A stretch of 64,000 nucleotides of DNA, from the NCBI GenBank assembly GCA_033964015.1, contig CM066925.1:4234523-4298522 (forward strand), in the 5' to 3' direction. How positions within the stretch are numbered: position 1 is the stretch's first letter; every line of letters starts with the position of its first letter. Below are positions 46,701 through 59,500 of the stretch, piece after piece. Made by a program: the position numbers and the translations under genes. Origin of the DNA: Scolanthus callimorphus. Taxonomy: Eukaryota > Cnidaria > Anthozoa > Actiniaria > Edwardsiidae. The notes under the pieces are model-generated. The model had not been told where the DNA came from, ran no database searches, and saw only the letters and a list, made by a program, of their open reading frames with translations.

Positions 46701-49700
46701 CTCCTGCATTGGCTTAATTCTGTCTTACCTTCGCCTAAGGCAATCTGATGCCGCAACTCGAATATCTCCTGAGTCTGCTGTTGCATCTGAATTTGATTCT
46801 GTTCAAGGAAATGAAGGGTAGTCTTAAAGGGACATGGTCACCCAAAACATCAAAATTATAATATCACAAATAATAAAAATAACAAGTCAAATTTGTAAAA
46901 GAATGCTTTCAACTTGACATGGTGAAAATGGGAGGTCATTTCGATGTAGGATTGCAAAGATATTCGCGGATTGTAATTACAGCTTACATGAGGAAATCCG
47001 ACTCTTTTGAAATCGGTTTACCTCAATCTTTTTTCAAACATACTAAATTTGCCATCTTAATTCGCTCATATCTCAGCAATCCTTCATCGTAATCCAATGC
47101 AATTTTCCGACTTCTTTCTTTAAACTGACTCTTTCAATTTCAGAGAATATTTTTGTATTTTGTGACAATAATTATTTTAGTGTTTTCTAGTAGGTGACCA
47201 TGTCCCTTTAATGACACTTTGTATTCTGATCAATCTCTGAGGCAGGGAAACATCATAAAGACTGGTGGTGGTTGGTGGGAGGGGGGGGGCGTGCGTGGGG
47301 AGTGGGGAGTGGAGGGGGGCAAGATGTTTGTGTCGCTATCGATGTGCTGAACTTAGGAGATCTTAGGGGCCGACCATTTGACTTCTGGGGGATGATTTTG
47401 AATAAAAAATATCCTGCACAGCATTTTTGTCATAATCCTCGAAATTTATATCCTATCCTACAATATCTTAGAGACGTAACAAAATCGTGCAAAAAAAAAA
47501 ATCACCCCCCCCCCCCCCTCAAAAGTCAAATGGCCGGCCCCTTACCTGATTAAAAGCAGACTCCATCTCAGAACAACGCGACTTTAATCGGCCGATCTCT
47601 TCATCCTGAAAATATTAAAGAAAGTAGTCAATAAGAAAAAGCATGTCTCGCTTAACGTTTCGCCGAAGAGTCTCTTAGAGCGGATTTCACATGACTGTCG
47701 TGAAAACAAATGCAATTGAGCAATCACTAGCCAATCAGAATCGAGAGAAATCACCACTTGCTCCTAAATGGCTTTTTTCTCAGCCAATCACAAGCCGAAC
47801 CAATTACTGAGTGATTACACAATTGTATTTACTACAGAATTTGATTGGCTGAGAAAAACGATTAGCCAATGAGAACGCAAAGCAATCGCAATTACATAAC
47901 AAGTCTTGACAGTCATGTGAAATCCGCTCTATCGCTGCGATCTGTAATTGATTCCGAGCTGGGACAGCTCAGGAGATTTTCTGGTTTGTTTGTGAACTGA
48001 GACCCCGTTCACACGAGACCGGTACAAAATCGGACCGGTACAATTCTGGTACGGTACCGCCTGTTCATACGGTACGGTACAATTCTGGCACGTTTTGCAA
48101 AAGTGTTCACACGGGACCATGCACGCCTAGCCGTGCCAAAATCGGTCCGGTACCGCACGTCCCGTGTGAACGCGAGATGGTACCGTACCAGAATTGTACC
48201 GGTCCGGTTTTGTACCGGTCTAGTGTGAACGGGGTCTGAGCGACGTTCAACTGCGTTTCCACACAATAAATCTAGGCCCGTCTGCCTTCCATTTTAGCTC
48301 CTTTGTTATTGTTTTCGTTTGATATTAGAAGAAGAATTACATGTAGAAATCTCTTAAACAATTAAAACAAAGTTTTAGATTTGATTTACCAAATTAAATT
48401 GAGAACAAATTGCCCTATATTCTCTTAATCAGCCGATGGAAATTTACTCCGACTTGGTATGTTGCTATGCTGTCAAAATGGCGGCTGACACAGGCTCTTT
48501 AAGGTCTCGGTCAGGGAAAACGACATGCTTGCGGAAAAAAAATTTTCGTCGCGTCGCAATTTATGCGATGATAATTAGTTATATATCGTTTTAAAAGCTA
48601 AAAGATTGTTCTATCTAATGAAGTTGTTTATTTTAGCGAAGTTTTAATTTTTCTTATATCTTAACGTCCCCGAACTAAAAACTACCCTGTTTACTTGAGA
48701 CGCTCCAGACCATTAGCGAATTATTGCGCTTTCACACTTTGTCGGATATTAATCTTGGAGAAATGAACTGCAAAACCGTGTGAGCGATTTTTGATATTTT
48801 GCATATTTACGAAAATATTAGGTTGCAAAGTTGAAAGTCGCATTTCATTCAATTTGCTGCCACAAAATGTATCACAAAAATTTTTTCAAGTAAAAATTAA
48901 CATTTCCTCACACGGTTTTTTAGGTGTAACGACACTAAAATTTGACCTAAAATTTAAGTGCTAGAAAAAGCGTGTAAAGTTAATAAAATACAGAAAATGA
49001 GTGGCGGGCAATACAAAAGAATGGGCTATTGAAGCCTAGGAAAACAGATGACGCGTCATTTGAGGGTTTAGAAATATACTTTAGGATTCTATTAACTGAA
49101 TTCCTGGAAAAAAAGGCGCATTATGGATTTTTAATTATTTACCCTGACAAAGACCTTAAGTCACGACCACTTGTCTAGTGATCGTGTCTTTCGACCGCAT
49201 GATCCCTCACCGTGCGCGCGAAGAATGCCCTTCCTTTTCTTACTATTCCTTCTCGTCTAGTGATCGTGTCTTTCGACCGCATGATCCCTCACCGTGCGCG
49301 CGAAGAATACCCTTCCGTTTCTTACTATTCCTTCGCATCGCTCAACATTTTGCAGACAGACAGAAGAGTGTCAAACAGTACCTGTTCCCTGATGAGTTCC
49401 TTGTAGGACGCCACAATCGAGTCATGGTTATCCATATGTGAGCTTGAGTCTTTATTGTTCACTACAGGTGCCGGTTCTGTGGTCTCCTCTACAGCTTTAC
49501 TGACAGCGGCTGCGGAAAACGGCATTACATACGTAGGCTGTCAAATCAGGGCTTGGGATAAGCAATTGATAAGTAGCTAGCTGGCCGCATGATGGCCAAT
49601 CCGTTGCCCATTTTCTGTATTGAGGTAGACTGCTTGTAGTCCCTTCTTTGGCGAACATCCGTGAATAAACGAGCGCGTGAAAAAACGAGCGCCGATGGCT

Positions 49701-52700
49701 TAAGTACCGAAGGCAGGAGCGAGAGCCAGAAAGGCGCGAGTACGCGCCGAAGGGGAGAAGTTTCTCCCCTGCTGCGCGCTCTCGCGCCTTCCGCACTCGC
49801 TCCCGGTGCCTTCGGTACTTCAAGGCATCGTCGCGCCTTCGGCGCTCCTCTGGGTTTTCACGTGCTCGTTTTCACGGGCTTTTTAACCTTGATTTATTAC
49901 CAGGACCAAAAAATTCAGTCGCATTGCCATTAGGCCTGCCGTTGGAACTAAAGTTTAGGCGAGGAAGCAATTTTTCAAAGACGATTTTAGGCGATTGAAG
50001 CAAAGTTTATTTGGGTTCCAGTGCGATTTACCGCCGTATGCATGGCTACACGACCTCAAAATTCACTGTTGCCATTTGCGATTTTACGCAAGAAAATTGT
50101 AATGTTAATTTTCTTGAACCAGAAAATTAAACATTCGAGGCAAGGAATACAAAAGATAGCTTAAAACCATTATAATTATTTGGTTAGATTAACGGCTAAA
50201 AATCGCCCATCGCAACATTGAATTTTGAGGTCGCGTAGCAATACCTACAGTGGTAAGGTATTCCAGAAAGTTGGTGTGATCCATCCAAATTGAAAAGAAT
50301 GTCTGCACAGTTTAAGCGAAGGACAATACTGCGCTTGGGAGATACGCGCCTCCAAAGTTATGGCGCTCAACAAGATTTCGCGGCAAAATTATTCTAGTTA
50401 AGCCCCAAACAAATTCGAATTGCTAGCTAATATCATTTTAGGTCTAGTAGTAGGCCTCGCATTGGCGAAATAAAAAGTTGAAATCTGCAAAAAGTTGCGC
50501 TTCTTTATCATTATAATTGTCATCATCTTTATAATTATCATTGCCTTTTTCATACAATGTTTAGAGCATAATAACACAGGCACTCACCGTCTAATTTTTT
50601 AAATAATCTGGTGAATTCATGATCGAATAAAACTTGATGGAGTCCATCGATTTTTATCTGCAATAGACAAGACACTGATTAATTCTGCACTTTACAAATC
50701 TGTAAAGGCCGTTGTTTGTTTTTGCATTTGCGGCGATTTTTCTCGCTCGTGTTGCAATTCCAACTCTCTAGTGTAAACGAGACGCAAATCTGGTGTGATT
50801 TCTGTGCTCTTTTCTTGAAATCGCATCAAGATGCAAAGAGTTCCTGACATGTTTGAAATCTCCACAACATCACGCTATAAAAATTGCGATCGGCTACGCC
50901 AAGTTGCATTTAGTTTACATTAGTGATTTTGAGTTGACGCGCACGTGCGAGAAAAAGCGCCGCGAGTCGCGCGACAAAAATTGCAAGTGTAAATGGGCCG
51001 TTATTACCTCTGGTGATTTGACAGCAGCCGTGAAGTACTCAGACTTGGAAATGTTGCTGACTTTCTCGAGAAGATTATCCAGTCCGATCCTCTTATTTAT
51101 TAGAACTCTCAAATCATCCCTGAAGACAAAACACAGTTACATAGTTTGAGTACGTAACTCAGCTTTCAGCTGCAGTTCTTGTTAATAAAGAAGATTGTAG
51201 TTGCGCTTCAGCAGCATTGTAGATAATCTATATCATGGGTTGTTAGGCTAAGTCTAATACTAAAAGAGCACTCGGCACCTATTCGCGCTTGGGCCGTAAG
51301 GCGGAAAAATTCGAGGATCCATAAGTCACTAGGTTCCTAAGGTTATATTTTAACCCTGCACTAGTTTAACCCTATTTTAAAGTGCACTTCCTAGGCCCAT
51401 ACAAATTGCATAGCTTTAAGTACAGTGGTGCAGTGCTTTGGACAGCCTCCCCTCAGAGGACAAAACGGCACAGTCCCTGAATCAATTCAAGCGGCAAATA
51501 TTTTCGGCTTCATTGACGGGGTATGCTGACCTCTACTTTACCACTGTATGCATTGCTACGCGACCTCAAAATTCACTTTTGCGATTGGCGATTCTCAGCA
51601 AAGGAATTGCAATGTCAATTTTTTTGCGCCAGAAAGCTAATAATTCTAGGGCAGAACGTCACACGATAGCTTACAATAATTTTAGTTGATTTTGCAATCA
51701 ATGTCGACCCACTGATGTAGCCGAATCCAACGTTTTAGTTTTGATTGACGGCTAAAAATCGCCAATCGCCCATCGCAACAGTGAATTTTCAGGTCGCGTA
51801 GCAATGCATACAGTGGTAAGGGATTTTCCTAACCTAAATTTTCAATCAAAAGATGCAATTTTTTTTAAACCACACCCCATCTGGAAACCAGTGGTATTGT
51901 ATTTTTACTCATTGAGTATGGCTAGTGTGTCTAAATAAAATGTATGTAACTTTAGTTTTGAGTCTATAGCTTTCGCCACACTCGCGACATCATCAGGACT
52001 GAAGCAAACAAAAGCCAGCCATCAACTCCCGAGAGGAATGCAAACACTTCAGAGATTTGCTATTTTAAGGTGGCCCGCGCCTAATTATCAGGAAAACGTG
52101 ACCCCAAACAAAATCCATAGATCCGACCTGTCATTCAAAGCCATAGTTACTGTTGTTATGTCCCACAAACAAACCAAGTTTCTCCTAAAAAAAGGTCCAC
52201 AAATATTCCGATCCCGCTCAGATTTACCAGATATCTTTATCTTCGGATCATCTCAGTTTATACTGTCATAAAAGGGGAAAATGTGCTACAAATCGGACTG
52301 ATTTTGGAAGTCACGACAAAGTGTTTGTGGGACACGAACAGTCCCAGTGGGAGAAACTCTGTAACTCTGATTTGTATCTTCAGATACCGTGAAATGGCTT
52401 GATTGTTTGATCGGATCTATGAATTACTGGATTTGAGCAGAAAACGTGAACTCATTTAGAGAAATTTTGGCGAGGAGGATAAGGCGATCTTTAGGCAATA
52501 TACATATCATGAAATTGGAATACAAAGCTTCGCTGATCTCATTTGAGAGGCGATTTGCCAATCAAATTGCCACCAAAAATCTCTTAAGTGAGTTCACGTT
52601 TTCTTTCCAAATCTGATCATTTTGTTTTGGGTCAGGTATTTCTGATAAATAGGCGCGGGCCACCTTAAGCCATTGTTACACAACCATCCAAGCTAGGCTC

Positions 52701-53542
52701 ATGACTCTCTCCTATTCAGTTCTGATGGTGCCGCGAGTGTGGCGAAAGCCAGACTGAAAACTAAAATTTTCTTCCGCCTGTTCACTTACTTTTTACAAGT
52801 TTGTACAGAATCGTCGTTAACGCCAAACAAAGACCCAATAACAGAGCACACAGGTATCCCACCAACCGCTCTCCCTCTTCACCGTGTGATTCAACTTGCC
52901 CCATTAGCTATTGACAGGTCAAGGTCAAACGGAAGACAATAGGGAATCGCAGAGCAGAAACTTAATTTAAACAAATATTTACCCAACGCAACGGTCAGCA
53001 ACTCACAGCTAAAACCGTTGCATCCTGAAGCCACGTTTTCAAAACATCAAACTTATGTTTAGATGTTTTGATTTTTGACTTTGGTGTTTCGCCAATCGTA
53101 GAATCTGAGCCAATGAAACTCTTACCCTGTTTCGCCTAGTGCAGTCAAACTAAATGCTTATCGGCACTGATAACTTGCCAATGTGAGACCCTTGTAAAAG
53201 TCTTATTTCTCATGTCCACAAAAGGATACATAAGGAACGTTGGCTGAATTATGCAAGAAGTGAGCCACAGCTATTGGACAGTTTGCCAACCACGAGCATA
53301 ACAAGACCACAATCCCAACTCGCGTCTGCGTATCTCCACCCTGAGAAATGTTATAAATATATCTTATTAGATGTTTTTTCATGTAATGCGGGCGGATATT
53401 TGACGAGTTGTGTACGTATCTAACAAATGTATTTTTGCAAGTATAAGAAAGGGGTGCCTTTTTCTCGATTCACCATATTAAAGGGTAACTTTTTCCCACG
53501 TTTACTATATAAAAGGGTAAGGGTCTGAGTCTGGCGTGCTCC

Positions 53543-53598
<56 letters not shown>

Positions 53599-56500
53599 AC
53601 ACACAGGGGACCACAGGGGACTGAACCAGAGGAATTTCAAACTTTTACTTCGGCTATTCTTCAGGTTGGTTATTGTAACCGCCTGTTGTCTCCGATAAAA
53701 CTATCCAACGCCTCTAACTCCTTTCTGGTACAAGCACGAAAGTCAAGGCGTTTTTATTCATCAACACAAACCTGGGCTAGCATGTTGGTGCACTGTTGCA
53801 GCAACGACACTGGAGGATTTCCTGAAACAAAAAAGTCATGTTTATAGTTAATTCGTTACTTCATAATATTTATAATGTATGCACTTGTATACCGCAATAT
53901 TTTTTTTTTTTAATGTACTTTATTTACGTCTCAATCTTCTAGCCTTCCACAGACTTATTGGTCTGAAACAGAACTCGAGCAGAAGAGAACAATCTCTAAC
54001 GCCCAAGCCAGGGCTCGAATCCAGCGCCGTAACGCCACGCAACCTGTGTTTTCTTGTAGCTTTAAAACTGAATCTGATCATAACTCTCTGATGCTGCGTC
54101 TCTGAATAACCAGGACTCGAGACTGCGACCGATACGGTCGCAAAAGCGACTAGATTTTTCTGTTTTGCGACTAAAAAATACGCGTTAGTCGCAAAATCGC
54201 GAGTGAAAAATATAATAACATGTGATTCAGGGGTTGAGAAGGGCTGCTCTGAAATGCCCTACTTTTATTGATATTTTATACAAAAATGTAACGTTAACGA
54301 AGCCGTGGGTATGCTGTGCGGCTTACTCGGCGAAATAAAACTTCTGACCGGAAGTAAATGTCTTTACGCCTTATTATTTTGTTTGTTTTTCACTTCAGCG
54401 TTATACATGAACCAGTATAACTTTATCTAGGAAATGAATACAAAATAACCGCAATAAACTTATTCAAAACATGTTTTTTAGAAAATGCGACTACCTTTTC
54501 CCATTTTGCGGCTAAAATTTAAGAGTCAGTCGCAAAAATGCGACCACCATTTTTTTTTAATTTTTTTTTAAATTTTGCACAAATTCACTTTGCTCACCTA
54601 CACTAGTCGCTAGCTGTACTCTTAGCAATTGCTCCTTCTGTGTTTGGTTTTCCTTCAAGCAATGTGCCAATGCCACAGCAGCACACCAGTTGGAGAGAGG
54701 GTCTGGGCTAAACAAGCCTGCACATAGAAGCTGACCAGCAGAGACTGTGCTTGCTGTAAAAAAGAAAAGAAAAAGGAAATGAGGCAGGAAACGTAGGCGC
54801 AATACAGTACTTAGAATCTTAAAGTCACTATAACTACTATAAGAACTTCTGGAAAATTACTATCCCAACAGGTTGAATTTCAATCGCGCCGTTGAAATTT
54901 CGAACCCACGGGCCGTTGTTTTATATACGTGATTAGAAAATAACACCTATGTTGTATTGTGAATGTGCGCATTCTGATTGGTTAAAAAGCGTGTTTGTAA
55001 GAGACCTGAGAAACACGATTGTCACGCAACGCTGTCGCGCGTGTGTATGTTATTTTCTAAAAGCAATAAAAATACTTTCTGCGTGCTCTCTGGTTTCTTA
55101 CAAACACTCGGGGAATGTTGGTCGAACTGATAAAACTTGAAAGACACTCGCCTTCGGCTCGTGTCTTTCAAGTTTTGATCAGTTCTCCCAACATCCCCCT
55201 CGTGTTTGTAAGAAAGCAGAGAGCACGCGGAAAGTACTTTTATTGCTTAATTAGAAAATAACACCTATGTTGTATTGTGAATGTGCGCATTCTGATTGGT
55301 TAAAAGGCGTGTTTGTAAGAGACCTGAGAAACACGATTGTCACGCAACGCTGTCGCGCGTGTGTATGTTATTTTCTAAAAGCAATAAAATACTTTCTGCG
55401 TGCTCTCTGGTTTCTTACAAACACTCGGGGAATGTTGGTCGAACTGATAAAACTTGAAAGACACTCGCCTGCGGCTCGTGTCTTTCAAGTTTTGATCAGT
55501 TCTCCCAACATCCCCCTCGTGTTTGTAAGAAAGCAGAGAGCACGCGGAAAGTACTTTTATTGCTTAAATGATCAAACATTTGACATGTGACTGAGCACTG
55601 ACTGTTTAATTGGCTGAAAGACATCAAGCCTAGGTCACGAGACAACTTTTCAGACGTAACAAGATATACATTTGCAACCCACAGTTTTGAAATTGAAACA
55701 GGTCTGCATATGGCTAGACCTAGTGGAAAAGATGGACGCTCTGTTAATGGGCTCCTAGTCACATCATCATAGAACGCCTCTGGTCTTTTTGTAAAAAAAT
55801 CATCTTCTAGGATCCAGGGAGTTGCAGCGAACGGACGGAGTCGAGGCAAGCGACGTTCGCCAGGGTCCTCGTTGATGTTTGTACACACCTATTTCAAAAA
55901 TTGTTGCTTTGGGATTTGTTCTTTGGTCGTCGAGCGCCATTTTTTGGTGGTCACTCGGGAAAGAATCCCATTGTATTCTGCGCCTTAACGGCCAAAGCCC
56001 AAAGCAACCTTTATTGAATTAGGTGTATTTGTCTGAAGAGAATTCTCACCAACATCAGCGGACGAAGGCAGGAGTGTCGACACAATCTCCCTTTGTCCTT
56101 GCTCGTTCTTGTACAAATAACACTGAAACAGAGAAGAGCATTAGCATTTCCGAGAAAGCCAGGATGCAGTCTGTTGATGCTTCAGTGGCTCGTGTTCATG
56201 GGTCTGAAAAGTTTAAATATAATTAAAACATACGCAATTCTTGGATTGCATATGACGTCACTGGCGGCCATGTTAGTGGCGAAAACAAACAAAAAAATTC
56301 GTCTACCTAACCTCTTTTGTTCCTGGCACCAAATATATTTCCAAGCCATCAATTGTTTACATATTTTACCAAATAATGAGTTTTTAACGGCTCTTGAGAG
56401 AGCACTGTAATTTTTAGCAGAGAGAGAAACTCCGTGTTTAAATAAAGTTGTTGCTATCATTTTTCATTTCTCAACGAGTGCAGACACGGGAAGCCATTCA

Positions 56501-59500
56501 GTGGTCAGTGTGACTCGTGTGCGAGTCTAGGAGGTTGGTTAGCTAGCCAATCAGACAGCATCAGTGCCCAGCGCAAACAGGTAGGTCTAATTCAATATTC
56601 AGTCGGCAGAAAACTAAACAAAAAAGATAGTTCTTATTCCTATAGGAAACGGTAACAATTTCTGTTTTCTGATTGTGTTTTCATTGCGCGCTTGTAGAAA
56701 ATCAACATAGTACAAAAACAATTTTTTGAGTTGGAAAAAGTGATATATGTTATTTACCGGCTGGGAGGTCCGTATAGGGAAAACTGTTACCGATGGCTGG
56801 AAAATGTTGACCAAGGCCAAGGTCAACATTTTCCAGGCCGAAGTCACAGTTTTTCCCTATACGGACCGACCTAAAGCCGGTAAATAACTTGTTTATTTTT
56901 TTTTTCAACTCTAAAATTTGATTTTTGCGAGAGATAGAGATAGGAAAATATCGCCCCCGCGCGCGTTCTCTAAGAACCAATCAGAATGCAGAATTCGTTA
57001 CCGTGCCCTTTAGGAAAAATAAAATAAAATAAGGTAGTAAATAACCTATACGTATTTCATTTGATACAAAATTTTGAGGTTCTAGCTTCCCCCTTTTTTA
57101 CAATAGTTTTTCAATACTTCTATCTCAACAAAGAGCATCATTTGAAGCATCCGATTTTTGGCAGAGATCCAATTACAGCTAAAACCGTTGCATCGCGGCC
57201 CACGTTTTCAAAACATAAAATTATGTTTTGATATTTTACTTTGCTGTTCCGCCAATCAAACTATCTGAGCCAATGAAACTCTTGCCCAGTTTTGCCTAGT
57301 GCAGTCAACTGGCTTCCCTCTGAACTGAAACCAGACAACGTCGCGACGGAAAGGCAGGCGACTGCACTAGGCGAAACAGAACAAGAATCTGATTGGCTCA
57401 TAAGATTTGACTGGTGGAACAGCAATACAAAGCCAAAAACAAATCGATGTTTTGAAAACGCGGGTCGCGATGCAACGATGTTAGCTGTAAAATGTCAAAA
57501 CTAGAAAATTGACTGTTTACTCACCTGAAAGCAGTAGAGGACTGCACATCTCAGTGTTGCGGGTTGTTTGTCATTGATCATGGACATCAGAAGTACAACA
57601 ATAGCAGGTCTGAAAACATTGAAGAACGGGATATTAAGGAGGCTGCCTACAATTTTTTTTGCTCTCAACACCCAATCTTTGTATGACTGCTGTTCAGGCT
57701 CGAAAACCTGTACCGGTCTGAACTTTCACATGGTTACCCTGAAGGGTTTGAACTTTATTGTAGTGTGCATTTTGTTGTGATCGGAGTTGCTATAGCAACG
57801 TTATAACCACGCCCTTGTTTATAATTAGCAGCCATCAGACGCGTTGCGCGACCTAAACTTTTAAAATGACAACCCTCGCACTAATCCCTGAGTAGCTAAC
57901 ATTAATCACAGCAAGTTTGGAGAGCATTCATTGGGCCAACTTTATGTTATTCGAACGGACTTTTTCAGGCTCCAAAATGTCAAAGTTATTTATGCCGCAA
58001 AAATTTCCTTGAAAATGAATGGCTAAATCTGCGGAATTAAAAGATCCTTGCCGCCCGAATAATCTACAAACCCAAGGCAATGTACCAGCCAAATTTCACT
58101 TCTTAGAATGCTTCCGATTTTGTTTGGCATGTGTTCAAGCAAACTGCAAAATTCGAGAAATTATATTATAAATCTTACGTTTGTTATAAAATTTACACTT
58201 TTCGCCTCTGACAAAAATCTCATATGTTAATGTTTTTGATACTTCCGTAAATTATTCTTGAATATATACCAAAGATAACCCTCCAAGTCTTGAGTTCATT
58301 GAAGTATTTTAAGGCATCGAGAAAAAATGCTAAACTTCACTACTCTTTCGGTTTGCTCGAGCCGTTTTTTGCCATTGTACTTTGTTTTCACTTGTTGTAG
58401 CTTTCACGTGGTTTTCCCTGTAATCAGTGAAGCGAACTACATTCCATCATGGGAATCAAACGATTGCTTCTATGGCTCAATGATTTCTCCGCGCAGTTTG
58501 CCGTCACGCTTGTTAGGGAAGCGGCAAAGCGTATTATTGTCAATGGCCCATGAAAACTACAACACGCTGGAATGTAGTAAAATACTTCAATGAACTCGAG
58601 ACTTGGAGGGTTATTTTTGGTATATATTCAAGATTAATTTACGGAAGTATCAAAAACATTAACATATGAGATTTTTGTCAGAGGCGAAAAGTGTAAATTT
58701 TATAACAAACGTAAGATTTATAATATAATTTCTCAAATTTTGCAGTTTGCTTGAACACATGCCAAACAAAATCGGAAGCATTCTAAGAAGTGAAATTTGG
58801 CTGATACATTGCCTTGGGTTTGTAGATTATTCGGGCGGCAAGGATTTCTTAATTCCGCAGATATTAGCCATTATTTTTCAAGGAAATTCTTTGCGGCATA
58901 ATTAACTTTGACATTTTGGAGGCTGAAAAAGTCCGTTCGAGTAACATAAAATCGGCCCAATGAATTCTCTCCAAACTTGCTGTGATTAATGTTAGCTACT
59001 CAGGGATTAGTGCGAGGGGTGTCATTTTAAAAGTTTAGGTCGCGCAACGCGTCTGATGGCTGCTAATTATAAACAAGGGTGTGGTTATAACGTTGCTATG
59101 GCAACTCCGATCACAACAAAATGCATACTACAATAAAGCTCAAACCCTCCAGGGTAACCATGTGAAAGTTGAGACTGGTACAGGTTTTTGAGCCTGAACA
59201 GCAGGCATACAAAGATTGGGTGTTGAGGGCAGAAAAAATTGTAGGCAGCCTCCTTAAAGGGGCTGTGTCACGGTCATTTGAATACATTTGTAAACTCAGC
59301 TCTAAATTTGCATGTAATCATCCCCAAATCATTTTTATCACTTGGTATTAGCCTAACAGGCAATTTAGGCAAGTTTTAGCGGCAAGACTGCCAATTTACA
59401 TGCAAATTTTGATGTAAATTCAAACTTTGAAAACTTGTCATCCTAACAAGATTTCGAAAAATCATTGTTGCAATGCTTTTAAATAAACCTATCTATCTAT

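Noticed and set aside
53420..53614. Gly-rich/Pro-rich frames at the C-run
   Set aside because: The frames simply read through the C homopolymer and CA repeat.
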